Source: Nemertoderma westbladi (Eukaryota > Xenacoelomorpha > Nemertodermatida > Nemertodermatidae). Taken from it: a stretch of DNA of 24,322 nucleotides. Shown here piece by piece: positions 1 to 9,345 of the stretch (position 1 is its first letter; every line of letters begins with the position of its first letter). Location: positions 1 to 24,322 of the forward strand of contig JAUCBJ010008365.1 in the NCBI GenBank assembly GCA_032718475.1, given 5' to 3'. The notes beneath the pieces are model-generated. The model did not search any database, was not told the DNA's origin, and saw only the letters and a program-made list of their open reading frames with translations. Position numbers and translations under genes: made by a program.

Positions 1-660
1 ATAAATATTAAATTAATATTTAGGATGGGCACCGATTTATTCCAGAACTTGTCTGGGGACGTTAACCACTGATTCTAGAATTTGTCTTTCAAGTATATCG
101 GTGGGTGCCACGATATCTTAATCGACTAGAATTACAGATGGTCAAAAAGTTTAACAGATTTATTTGCGATTTACGCTACTGTTAGAGGGACATCACGCTA
201 CTATATGTATTATTTGTTATAAGGTAGAAGAGCAATATCGCACGAAGCAATGTCAGTGTGAAGAGGCAAGTCGTTTCCAAGGTCTACCCAGAGCTTGGTT
301 TAGCCGAGACACGAGGATCTGAACTTTGCATTCCTAATACTCTGCCTACCAATAATACTTAAATATAGTAGTGGCTTTATTGTACTTTAATAAGTACTGA
401 CATGTCATCTTACTATAGTCTCGCATTTATAATATAATACGGACAGTAAGGAAAGAGAAAAATAATTATTTCTTGCCGTCGCACTAAATATATTGTAAGT
501 AATTAAATACGTAATAAACACTAATATATTGCACTAATTTACTAAATATTCTAAAATAACATTCTACTAAATAAAATTAAAGAAAACGATTATAATAAAA
601 TTACATAATAATACATACATAAATATAAAATAAAAACAAATATAAAATGATATAGTCACA
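1..660 (-). repeat. Probable 3' LTR of the BEL/Pao element, cut by the window edge
   Basis: On the minus strand a purine-rich tract (GGAGTGGGCG) is followed directly by TGTGACTATATCA, a normal LTR start. The sequence that follows is AT-rich and non-coding down to base 1. It contains short hairpins, such as CCAGA/TCTGG at 42-56 and CACCGAT paired with ATCGGTG further in. No second copy was found in the window to prove the LTR, so this is inferred from the polypurine-tract position and the absence of coding. Confidence 0.4.
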
Positions 661-670
661 CGCCCACTCC
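661..670 (-). other. Candidate polypurine tract of the BEL/Pao element
   Basis: The minus strand reads GGAGTGGGCG directly before TGTGAC, a few bases after the polyprotein stop codon. This is where plus-strand DNA synthesis of an LTR element would be primed. A 7-bp inverted repeat (CTCCATA/TATGGAG) spans the stop codon and this tract. Confidence 0.4.
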
Positions 671-678
671 ATATGTTA

Positions 679-3600
679 TTACGTTATGGAGTCCCTAGAT
701 ATTTGTCGGATTAGGGAAGTGGTCGTAGGAAGAGTATCTTGCCTTCCATAATTTCCGGACAGTTTTTGGTCTCTTTCCAGTAAACATAAACGACTAGCTG
801 GGCGATTGAGTTGTTGTGTTACTTTCTCCACTCCCTTGGCCTGTCTACTCTCCGCCGTGGTAAGATGAGGAGGCCATTCTTCTTCTTCTTTACTTAAGGA
901 GTCGGATCCACCTAACCAGCCTGGAGTATCTATCAGTTCTTGAGGAGTTGCTCCTCTGGAAGCGATGTCGGCTGGATTAATCGTCCCAAGGCAATGTCTC
1001 CATTGATCTACATTGGAGTTAATATCGTCATTATCTGAGGAGTATGGTGTTCCCTCAGTTGGATCGTCCACATCACTGCTCTCCACTTCCCCCTTTACTT
1101 GGTATACCTGTTGTTGAGGTAATCTCTCTTTGAGAGTTCTACGGGAAGGGCCAGTGAAGTACCAACCTACTCTAGTTCTTACCGCATAGGTTTGTAGTGG
1201 CTGCGGTTGAGCAGGCCGTTTCTCCAATGTCTCGAGCGCCTCATGCGCGTTTTGGCCGATGAGTATTTGCACTCCAGGATAATCTGTCTGGAATCGAGGT
1301 ATCTTAAGATGTTGAATGCTCTCATCCTCGTCCCAATTATATAGGTCTGCTTGGGTAGTAGCGAAGTTCTTTATAGCCACCATTTTTACCGACCTTATAC
1401 CTTGTGCTCCTAATTTATCCTGGGGGGTGGACAACACACCTACATAGTAATCTGCCGTTAGGGTAGATTTCCAAACCTGCATAATTCCTGACATATTCAA
1501 TTTAGTCCGGAACTTGGGTTGTCCAGCAAAGATATCTTCGGCTAGTTCTTGATCGATGAATGTTCCTGTGCTGCCGGAGTCAAGGAGGGCGTTCACTATG
1601 TAACTTTTGTTAAGACCGTGAACTCTTACCTGCACTACAGGAAATTCTCTGATTCCTACGTTGGAAGTTGGAGCTTTCCAAGATGGTTGTTTGGCAAAAG
1701 TAGTTGGGGGAAACTCATTGTTGATGTCCTTTTCGTAAGTAAGTGCTCGATACACTGCGGTATTTATTAGATAACAGGATTCATTGGCGTCGGAGAATTC
1801 GTCAGTATAGAATCCTTCCATCTCAGACTCTTGATCAGTGTCGTTTACGTCACTAAATTGGACATGTAGTTCGGGCTCACTTACCTGACTCTGTCTGTCT
1901 CGTTCGAACTCACTGTGTAACAAGATGTGATGTTTCGCGCCACACTTTGCACACTTTATGTCGGAGTAACAGGTTCGCCGTTGGTGTCCTGATCTGAGGC
2001 AATTATAGCATAACCGCTTATTCCACAGGACTGTACGTCTGTCTACAAGGGATTTCTTTAGAAATTCAGCACACGCACTCAAACGGTGGGGCCCGTCGCA
2101 CAGCGCACATTTTGGTTTGATGTTACTCACCTTAACTTGGTTAACGTTCTGCACTCTCGTTCTTTCTTCGGACTTTCTTCCGTGAATTCTCTTAGGAGAC
2201 GTAGGAGGAGTTGTTGTTACCTGTTCTCTCCTGTCACTGGTTCGAGACTTGTATTTACTTACGTCTTTATAGGTCTTGTTGTCATAGTAAGATTTTGCTG
2301 TGTCTTTCCCGCTGTCCTCTTCCTGAGAGACTTGGCTTTCGTCGTCGTCAGTATAACACACTGGTGTTACCCTTCTCCTAGAAACGGGTTTCTCACTTAC
2401 CTTATTTTCCGATGTTTTCTCTCTGGACTGCTTTATGAGTTGTAATTTTACTTCACTATCTAAGAAGGACATGAGATCAGCCATGGTAGGACTTCGTCGT
2501 TGTTGTTCATTCATGTACAACACTTTCTTGTCCCAGCGTGTACATACTCCACCCTTTGGTAAAGTAGAGACTACGGCTCCAATAACCATGGAACTCTGAT
2601 ATTCATGCGACTTACCTAACCAGTCCAGTTGTCTACAGATCTCTTGAATTTCATCGGAAAACTCTATAATCCCGCTACTAAGGAAGTGTCGGGGGGCTAC
2701 TAATTTTGCATACAAATACTTAGCTATGTTATCCTTGTTACCATACCTGATGTTTAATGTATCCCAAACTTGTCTTAATCCATCTGGATGTCCAATAAAC
2801 TTTAACGCCATTAACTTGGGAGGTCCTTCCAAGCACTTGATGAGGAATCTAAGTTTCTCTCCGTTAGATAGTACAGAGTTCTGTATGCTATCTTTGTAAT
2901 ATTCGTTGAAAGGTAACCATTTCATCTCATCTCCATTGAATTTGACGATCTCTCCCACTTTGACCGCTTGGCGGGCTTCTGTTCTAGCCATCTGACGCGT
3001 AAAGCTTTCTTGGGCCATCGTGTTATTTAATATCGAATTATCGGTAGATAAATTCCTTGGATTATTATCAGGTCTATAGGGAATATCATTAGCAACAGGC
3101 GTATAATCACCCTTAATAGGGTTTGCTATAGGGGTTTCTACTTCACTAGCAGTATAGATGCGTATAGGCTCCACACCTTGCGCATGTAGTACTTCAGACC
3201 TAACAGGTTGACACAATGTTACAGGGGGTATTGGTATGCCCTTTTGGATATTGACTAATTTGTCGCGTTCTAGTGCGATACTTTGCTGCACTTCTTGCAA
3301 CTCTGCTCTACCTTCCCTCACTGTTCCCTTAAGTTGGTGGACAGTCTCCTGCATCTGTCCTAGCAGGAGATTCATCCCCCGCCGTCCCTCTTCTACCCAC
3401 TCAACTGCCGAAGCAGGAGTCGCCAACATAGTAGCGGGCTGACGCGGGACGACGGGAGACAAATCTTTGATTTCTCTCTCTGCTATCCGGACAGGGATAT
3501 TCTCTTGGACTGTTCTACCGGGTACAGGCAGTGTAGTACTATGTAAAGGGAATTTAGAGTTAAGCTCTGGAAGTACAGGGGTCTCTAACACAGAAGTGAC

Positions 3601-3681
3601 TTTGGGAACGACAGGCCTAATTATCTCAGGCTCATCAACTATTGTATAGAGTCTTTGGACCTTAATACTTTGGGCTGTAGG
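679..3681 (-). pseudogene. BEL/Pao Gag-protease polyprotein fused in frame to the end of RNase H
   Basis: This is the third and largest open segment of the polyprotein, opening just after the TAG at 3682. Counting from a GTG at 3591, the first ~190 residues are linker with a short heptad stretch. A DUF1759-type Gag core lies at about 205-360, an Arg/Lys/Glu-rich linker at 390-490, and a Cys/His cluster (CALC, CYNC, CAKC) at about 495-560. The retropepsin motif LLDSGSTGTF is near 668, with a DUF1758-like end containing ILIGQNAHEAL. At about residue 863 (base ~1005) the protein jumps to QWRHCLGTINPADIASRG, the RNase H/integrase border. About 100 residues follow that no longer resemble integrase, then a stop at 679. 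All catalytic RT residues are missing. The fusion keeps frame. Gag and protease could in principle still be translated if the upstream stops are read through. Confidence 0.85.
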
Positions 3682-4755
3682 CTACAGACTACTCAAGTCT
3701 GTGCTAGCTAGCTGTCTTCTAACAGCTGGGGGCAAATCAGGCAATTTGCGACGGTGAGATGTTTTTCTACGCCTACTTAGATGAGATCTATTTCCTCCGC
3801 CTTCAGGATCGGTAGTCTCGCCTTCCTCCGAGGATGTGTATCCCTGGCGCTTGGGAGTCGATTTTCTCATCATCTGCATTTGATTAGCAGTAAACTGTTT
3901 ATTTATACTGTCTTGCGTCTCTTGCAGATTCTCCAACTCCAATTGGATAGTCTCCTCAGAAGCTCTACGTTCGGCTTCTGCCACTGCTGCTTTTCTTTCT
4001 GCTTCTGCTTCTGCTGCCTTTCTTTCGGCTTCTGCTTCTGCTTCTGCCGCCTTTCTTTCGGCTTCTGCTTTTGCCGACTTTCTTTTGGCTTCTGCTTCTG
4101 CCGCCTTTCTTTCGGCTTCTGCTTCTGCTGACTTTCTTTCGGCTTCTGCTTCTGCCGCCTTTCTTTCGGCTTCTGCTTCTGCCGCCGCTGCTGCTGCCAC
4201 CTTTCTTTTCTCTATCCATTCTTTCTTTACTTGTTCTTCTCGGACTCTAGTGAGCCGGAGTTTTTCATCACATTCAGCTTGGTTTGCAGCTAACATTTCC
4301 GCGTCGATTGAGTCCAACACAAGCTTGGTTCCTTCACTATTAGGGGAAAGTCCAGACAGCCGTCTCCTCAACTCTTCGTCTCCTAGGAATCGCTGATAGT
4401 CGGACAAATAAATGTCGAGAGCGTCTCTAGTTCGCGGCTTCTCGGCGGTCTCTTCGCTTTCCGCTTGAGAAAGGGTGACATCAGTTTGTTCTTCATGGGG
4501 TGATCTCTCAGCCAGCTGGGATTTCCACTGGGCCGTTTCCTGCACTTTGAGATCTACCCGATGTAACCAAGTTTTGACAGCAACCTGCAGCGACGTGTCC
4601 TGTCTTCTTTTGGAAGTTTCCTCAAAGGCAGAGAGGATTAGTCTTATGCGTAGGGTTCTTTCGCGTATTTGGTATAGCAGCTCTTCCTGCTCTTGAGGTC
4701 CTTGAGGTTGTCGAAACAGTTGTTCTTCCAATCGCTCCAAGGAGCCGAAGAATCC
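3682..4755 (-). pseudogene. BEL/Pao polyprotein, middle segment with Ala-Glu-Lys coiled coil
   Basis: An open segment of about 358 codons, in the same frame as the segments on both sides and bounded by TAG codons at 4756-4758 and 3682-3684. The first in-frame initiator-like codon is TTG at 4740. No ATG suits an independent start, so it most likely belongs to a single Gag precursor. The middle holds a long alanine/glutamate/lysine/arginine array of the type AEAERKA, repeated about eight times and encoded by 27-bp tandem repeats. It should form a continuous helix or coiled coil. A serine/arginine-rich stretch ends it. No enzyme motif is visible. The long helical region before the DUF1759 core is compatible with a Gag assembly domain; that role is inferred. 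Confidence 0.7.
3973..4200 (-). repeat. 27-bp coding tandem repeat (Ala/Glu/Lys helix array)
   Basis: The plus strand repeats a unit close to GCTTCTGCTTCTGCCGCC followed by TTTCTTTCG about eight times with few differences. The unit length is a multiple of three, so the frame of the surrounding polyprotein is kept and each unit encodes nine residues of the type EAEAERKAA. Some units are shortened or extended by one Glu-Ala pair. Confidence 0.8.
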
Positions 4756-5373
4756 CTACACATATCCTGCTGCCGACCTCTTCCAAACAGCTGGATCCAT
4801 TGTATCTTTAGCCACTCCCATCCTGTGTATATCTTCCCAAGTAGCCTCGGACAGGTCCAACGGGAGTCCGAGTCCGGGAAAGTTCCATTGTGACTCTACA
4901 ATAGACATCAATTCTTCCCTGGCGTATCCCGCATAATTATCTTGGGTCGCTCGCTTATTCCTCGCCCAATCGGCTTGATGTTCCTCTACCGCAATGAATA
5001 TAGTAGTTAGCACTGCAGCAGGAAGGGTAAGAAGGGGGTCTGAGTAGACGGTAGCAACCATCTGCACTCCGCGTTCGGGGGTCAGCTCTACAGTATCCGA
5101 ACTACTGGAGCTATCGGGTCGCTGGGAAGTAGGTTCTTGCCCAAGATGTTGCTGCGATAGGACAACTGCCTCTTGGTTCCGTTTGACCTGTGCCCGAGTG
5201 CCTATGATGGACCTATGGTGGATTAGCCTAGGGTCTGATACTACTGGAGGGATGACCTTTTTTGCAGTAGGAGGTGAGCTGAACTCCTTTCTTAATCGCT
5301 CCACACTCCTATCTGAGTCACAGATAGTTGTATCGATCAGACTGTCTGACAGGTTTTGCTGAGTGTCAGACAT
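4756..5373 (-). CDS. BEL/Pao polyprotein, N-terminal segment (205 aa)
   Basis: It begins with an ATG in a favourable context (AAACATGTC) at 5373 and runs 205 codons to a TAG at 4756. The next codon in the same frame continues into the coiled-coil segment, so this is probably the true N-terminus of one long Gag-Pol frame that has gained a stop. The sequence is Ser/Thr/Asp-rich at the start, polar in the middle (a run of serines near residue 90), and more folded-looking after residue 110 (many Trp, Leu, Ala). I recognise no domain. By position it should be the matrix-like start of Gag. Alternatively it is a separate short leader protein, if the TAG is a functional terminator. Confidence 0.7.
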   Translation of the reverse strand: MSDTQQNLSDSLIDTTICDSDRSVERLRKEFSSPPTAKKVIPPVVSDPRLIHHRSIIGTRAQVKRNQEAVVLSQQHLGQEPTSQRPDSSSSSDTVELTPERGVQMVATVYSDPLLTLPAAVLTTIFIAVEEHQADWARNKRATQDNYAGYAREELMSIVESQWNFPGLGLPLDLSEATWEDIHRMGVAKDTMDPAVWKRSAAGYV

Positions 5374-5510
5374 GTTTAGCTATACAGTTGAATGTCTACT
5401 ACTATAGTTTCATTTAAAGCAAGTCTGGTAATTCAGTATGACCGCAAGCCTAGCGATTTATTACCGATACCGTTACTCGGTGTAACGTGATATATATACA
5501 ATATATTAGA

Positions 5511-5760
5511 ATACCGGTATGCTTATAATATATATAAGTATTATCACAGACTAGATTTGCCACAGAGTACCGGTATATAATTTTAGCACAAATATATATA
5601 AATATATAGTAGGCCTATAGTGAATACCGGTATACAGTTTACACTTATAGTATATATAAGTATAATTATTACAAACTAGAATTAATTACAGAATACCGGT
5701 ATGGTTTCAGCTCAAATTTATAGAAATAAATATAATAAGCCTATGGTAAGTACCGGTATG
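5511..5760. repeat. Degenerate tandem repeat with ACCGGT palindromes
   Basis: Two diverged units begin at about 5511 and 5624. Each contains two TACCGGTAT motifs (5511, 5567, 5624, 5693, with a further one at 5750). Between them lie similar AT-rich strings such as TATATATAAGTAT followed by ACAGACTAG or ACAAACTAG, and AGGCCTATAGTGA or AAGCCTATGGTAA. The spacing of the motif alternates between 56-57 and 69 bp, so the array looks like a decayed dimeric repeat. Confidence 0.7.
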
Positions 5761-6674
5761 TCAATTATTTTTAGAATAATTGAATTTCCGAATATTTTAA
5801 GGTTACTTGGTTACTTTAACTTACTTTATTACCGTTATTTAAGCAGTAGTCCAACTGATATTGAGACCTAGTTGTTGTATGGCAGGCCTACTATTTATAA
5901 ATCGTTTGAGTTGATTTATAATAGATATATACCCGTGTAAAATGGGTTTTGTCAATATTTGAAATAAATGTTATTATTTCTGGGGGGTCACTACACAGAA
6001 GCTGTGCGCTCTCAGTGAAGTGCTATTTATTTGACACTAAAACTGATAATTCTAATTTACTTAAGTTACTTAATACTACAAATTACTTATGATACGGGTG
6101 AGATTATATCTCTAATTAAACACAACAAAAATATTACGTACGAAATTTTTAGGGTAATTTTACAGGAAGTCTACAAACCAGCCTAACAAAGGGTTAGATT
6201 TCTGGTTATTACAATGGACAGGGTACTACGGTATTTGAAATAATAAGTAGTAGTAAATATACTGTACTGTCCAGATAGGAAAATACCACCGCCTGACGAC
6301 CTATAACCGTATCGCTATAGGTACTACGTTATGTATCACGGAGTGTTCCTACCTAGAAGTTAATAGAGCTAACGAATGTGCCTATCAACCACTTTACAAC
6401 ACAAATATACTGCCTACACACTAATTACTTCGGAAAGCACTATACACTAAACCCTAAATTAGGTACAAGTACCGGTATAACAAATAATCAGTAGTTAAAT
6501 ATACTTGAACAGTTAAAAGAACCACGGCATCTGCTGGAGTGACCGAAGCACAAAGTCACCAGTCTTGTCCTACGCCAAGCAGCCCGTGTAGTACCGGGGT
6601 TAATTTAACTATAACGGTATGTGTAACAAACACAATTACTGTAGGAATAAACTTGGGGACATGAATGTTGCGAA

Positions 6675-7250
6675 TAATCGCATAAACTCTGAATAGTAAA
6701 TATTACGCTACCCGTACAGAATACTCAAACAAAATACAAACCAAACGCTGGCAGACTACCACCAAGCCTAAATAAACTACCGTACGTGTAGATTCTGAAA
6801 TGGTTAGTTAGTATGCGTTCTAACACGGTAGTACGACTTATTCTTTAAGAGGGGATTGACCTTACAGCAGATGGCTGCCCCAACTTACTAACAGCACTTT
6901 ATCAGACCAACTCCACACACACAGCAATCTCTTCAGACCTAATAATAGCTAGACAACAATCCAGCCTACAAAATATCTGAGTAATAACTATTACGGTACC
7001 TGAACAGACCACACAAACAAACACAGGCTAAAACACTGGCAGACTACGATCAAGCCTAAATAAACTACAGTATATGCAGATTCTGAAACAGTTAGTTAGT
7101 ATGCGTTCTAACACGGTAGTACGACTTATTCTTTAAGAGGGGATTGACCTTACAGCATATGGCTGCCCCAACTTACTAACGGCACTTTATCAGACAAACT
7201 CTACACACGCCATAATCTCTCCAAACCCAACAACAGTCAGACAGCAGTTC
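6675..7250. repeat. 288-bp tandem duplication (two copies)
   Basis: A segment including GATTCTGAAA, TTAGTTAGTATGCGTTCTA, AAGAGGGGATTGACCTTACA and ATGGCTGCCCCAACTTACTA appears at about 6791-6900 and again at 7079-7190. The offset is exactly 288 bp and there are only scattered substitutions. Similarity extends on both sides (GCTGGCAGACTAC versus ACTGGCAGACTAC). No coding is seen in either copy. Confidence 0.85.
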
Positions 7251-7442
7251 AGCCTACAATTATCTGAACAATCTGAGCAGGGTCACACGCCTTCTGCACA
7301 ATATTAGCCTACTAGTAAATAAAACCGACAGAAATAAGTAGAATCTCAAATAAAAATCAGGGCGGCCGTTCCCTGATTAAGTACCAAGACCTACCGGTAT
7401 ACAATAATCAAAATCGAATAATACTAATGTACTTATACAGCA

Positions 7443-7565
7443 GTACCGGTTAGGACAGTTGGGCCTACAGACCTACAGAAGTACCGGTTCTGGCAGTTGG
7501 ACCTACGGACCTACAGCAGTACCGGTTCTGGCAGTTGGGCCTACTGACCTACAGAAGTACCGGTT
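7443..7565. repeat. 38-bp tandem repeat, three copies plus a partial
   Basis: GTACCGGTT starts at 7443, 7481, 7519 and 7557, each 38 bp apart. It is followed by variants of CTGGCAGTTGGGCCTAC and GACCTACAGAA. The unit length is not a multiple of three, so the small plus-strand ORF over it is an artefact. Each unit again carries the ACCGGT palindrome. Confidence 0.9.
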
Positions 7566-7587
7566 ACTACGGTATCTTGCAACCTTA

Positions 7588-7692
7588 TTGCCTACTGCAA
7601 TAAGATCTTTAACTGTTATTGTTCTTACCAGAACAATATTAAACTGTATTTAATGCCTACACTGCAATACAAAGATTAACTGTTATTGTTCG
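7588..7692. repeat. 67-bp imperfect tandem duplication
   Basis: GCCTACTGCAATAAGATCTT-type sequence ending in AACTGTTATTGTTC at 7611 recurs as GCCTACACTGCAATACAAAG ending in AACTGTTATTGTTC at 7678, a 67-bp offset. It is non-coding. Confidence 0.7.
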
Positions 7693-8901
7693 CGCTTTTG
7701 AAGACCTTTAGCAGTTTAACCTGCCAAAATTTATATGTCTTTTAGTTAATTAACACACCTTTAGCATACGACAATATTTTATGCTAATAAACAAAACATT
7801 AGCCGAAGCCAGCCCATGCGCGATCATTCACCCGATGGATACACCCGGGAGGCTGAATTCGGATGCTTAAATTTTATTATTGCAGTGTAAGGTTGCAGTG
7901 TAAACCTACTGTATTATTCGATTGATCGTTAATAATTAATTTCTGACAGATATTATTAGCTTTCGGGAAATATTAACAGTTCCTTTAGGACGTGGCGCTC
8001 TATCTATTTAAACAGAGCTAGGACTTATACTAAACGCAACGATAATGCTTATAATTAAAGTATAAGGCGCATTCTTTAGGAAATGCTTTGTTACCAATCA
8101 CAATCATGCACACTATTCTGCCGACCGTCAGTAAATTTGATCACACATAAAGAGAACAGCAATTGACTCATGTAGTGTCTGCTAAATAACATTAGATTCA
8201 ATACACACCACATTGATATAAATCGCAATTGTTATATATAGCCCGTCTCTCTAACCTGTAGTGTATCAAGAAAATTGGGAATTTTGGGTGATTTATCCGT
8301 ATTCTCCAAAGGGCAATAATTCATCAACAAATAGATACAATTAATAACTGACGGTAAATAACAGTACAAACAATATGATTAGTGCAGTTAAATTAAGTGA
8401 GATTAGTTAGGTGAGTGAGGTAACAGTTATACTTTCAATAATTTAAGCAGTTTCACTAGAGTTCTTCCCAAAAGCCGGTGTTATGGCGAAAAATGGGAAC
8501 ACAACAACAGAATCATATGAAGAATCATATGACTACCTAACTATACGAGGATACCAACTACCCTTATTCCCCGAAGCTCCCGTTCAACACAGAGGATGAG
8601 CAGTGAGATAGGAAAATTCAGTTCAGTAGCTCTGGGATAGGTCAAAATCAACGCCCACTCAAATTCTATTGGCCGATACGGACAGCAGGGCTAAGGCAAC
8701 CTCCCTAAGCTGGTTGGCTGATCGAACAGAACCCAGATACTTTCGTACAGCCCATCAGCCAATAAGCTGGTAGCTTGCACTATTTTACCTATAGATCCTT
8801 TTTAGAGTATTCTAGCGACCGGGGGGGAACTGGCCAGCAAGGCAAACGAATCAGTTATCCCACAAAAGCTTTTACATGTTCATTTTATTATATATTACTA
8901 A

Positions 8902-9345
8902 TTATGTCACCTTGCTCCGCTCAAATTTTACATGGAATATTTTTTTCAATTTATTTTTAAAAATTTGGAGTGATTTTGAACTTGTCACGTGAACCGGTAA
9001 TGTGTTCCATAAATTAATAAGATTTACCGTAATACTTTCGTGCCCGTATCTGTTTTTTGTGTGTGGAATGTTTATGTTGTTAGTGCGTGGATTTATTTTT
9101 ATGTCTGCTCGATTTAGGAATGGTAGGTCGAGAGTTGAGAACGGTTGTGTTATATTGTTAATGTATTTATATAGAAATTGTAGTCCGACATATTCGCGTA
9201 AGGCTGACAGCAAAGGGATTTGTGCTTTCTTACGTAGTTCAGTGACTGTGGTGTCTCTAAATGCGTTTGCCATATATTGTTCGGAGTGCATAATTTTGTA
9301 ATTTTTCAATTTTATATAGTTTTTCCTTGTGCCCGTGCTTGCCAT
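8902..9345 (-). pseudogene. LINE ORF2 C-terminal domain (shifted frame)
   Basis: This frame carries the end of the LINE reverse transcriptase protein after a frameshift. The useful part starts near 9262 (residues AFRDTTVTELRKKAQIPLL) and contains the conserved tail signature: a YKYINN segment, LDLPFLNR, RYGHESITVNLINLWNTLP, and a final FKNKLKKIF. Its first ~28 residues are the out-of-frame reading of the preceding ORF2 codons, so the real junction lies in the overlap 9257-9345. This C-terminal region is widespread in CR1, L2 and Jockey-like ORF2 proteins and is thought to contribute to RNA or target binding. The stop at 8902 is followed within about 30 nt by the presumed 3' terminus. Confidence 0.8.

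Larger units (their letters stand above)
1..5373 (-). mobile_element. BEL/Pao LTR retrotransposon, internally deleted, 5' LTR not resolved
   Basis: The minus strand reads leader, gag, zinc knuckles, aspartic protease, the end of RNase H, a purine tract and then an LTR-like start, which is the BEL/Pao order. Diagnostic parts are a DUF1759-type Gag core, a Cys/His cluster, a DSGS protease motif, and the NPADIASRG motif that marks the RNase H/integrase border in this family. Reverse transcriptase and most of the integrase are absent, so the copy is not autonomous. The window begins inside the downstream LTR. I could not find a matching upstream LTR in 5374-8869, so that boundary is open. Family assignment is by motif recognition and is secure; the outer limits are not. 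Confidence 0.85.
5374..8869. other. 3.5-kb gene-free, AT-rich, repeat-laden spacer
   Basis: No ORF of substance occurs on either strand; the only one, at 7459-7653 on plus, is made by the 38-bp repeats. The stretch lies upstream of the BEL ATG and should contain that element's leader and 5' LTR, but no match to the 3' LTR was seen. It holds several tandem-repeat families listed separately and an 8-bp inverted repeat at 7355-7378 (AATCAGGG/CCCTGATT). It also holds a second inverted repeat at 8714-8762 (TTGGCTGAT/ATCAGCCAA) and a small direct duplication of GAATCATATGA near 8512-8531. ACCGGT occurs about eleven times between 5.5 and 7.6 kb. Confidence 0.6.

Noticed and set aside
4085-4396. Plus-strand ORF rich in Ala/Ser (and the minus 84-aa Arg/Ser ORF at 3965-4219)
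   Set aside because: Both are frame shadows of the 27-bp repeat in the BEL coiled-coil region.
8651-8660. ACGCCCACTC, identical to the BEL polypurine-tract junction at 660-669, as a second LTR junction
   Set aside because: Only ten bases match and the sequences on either side differ; could be chance.
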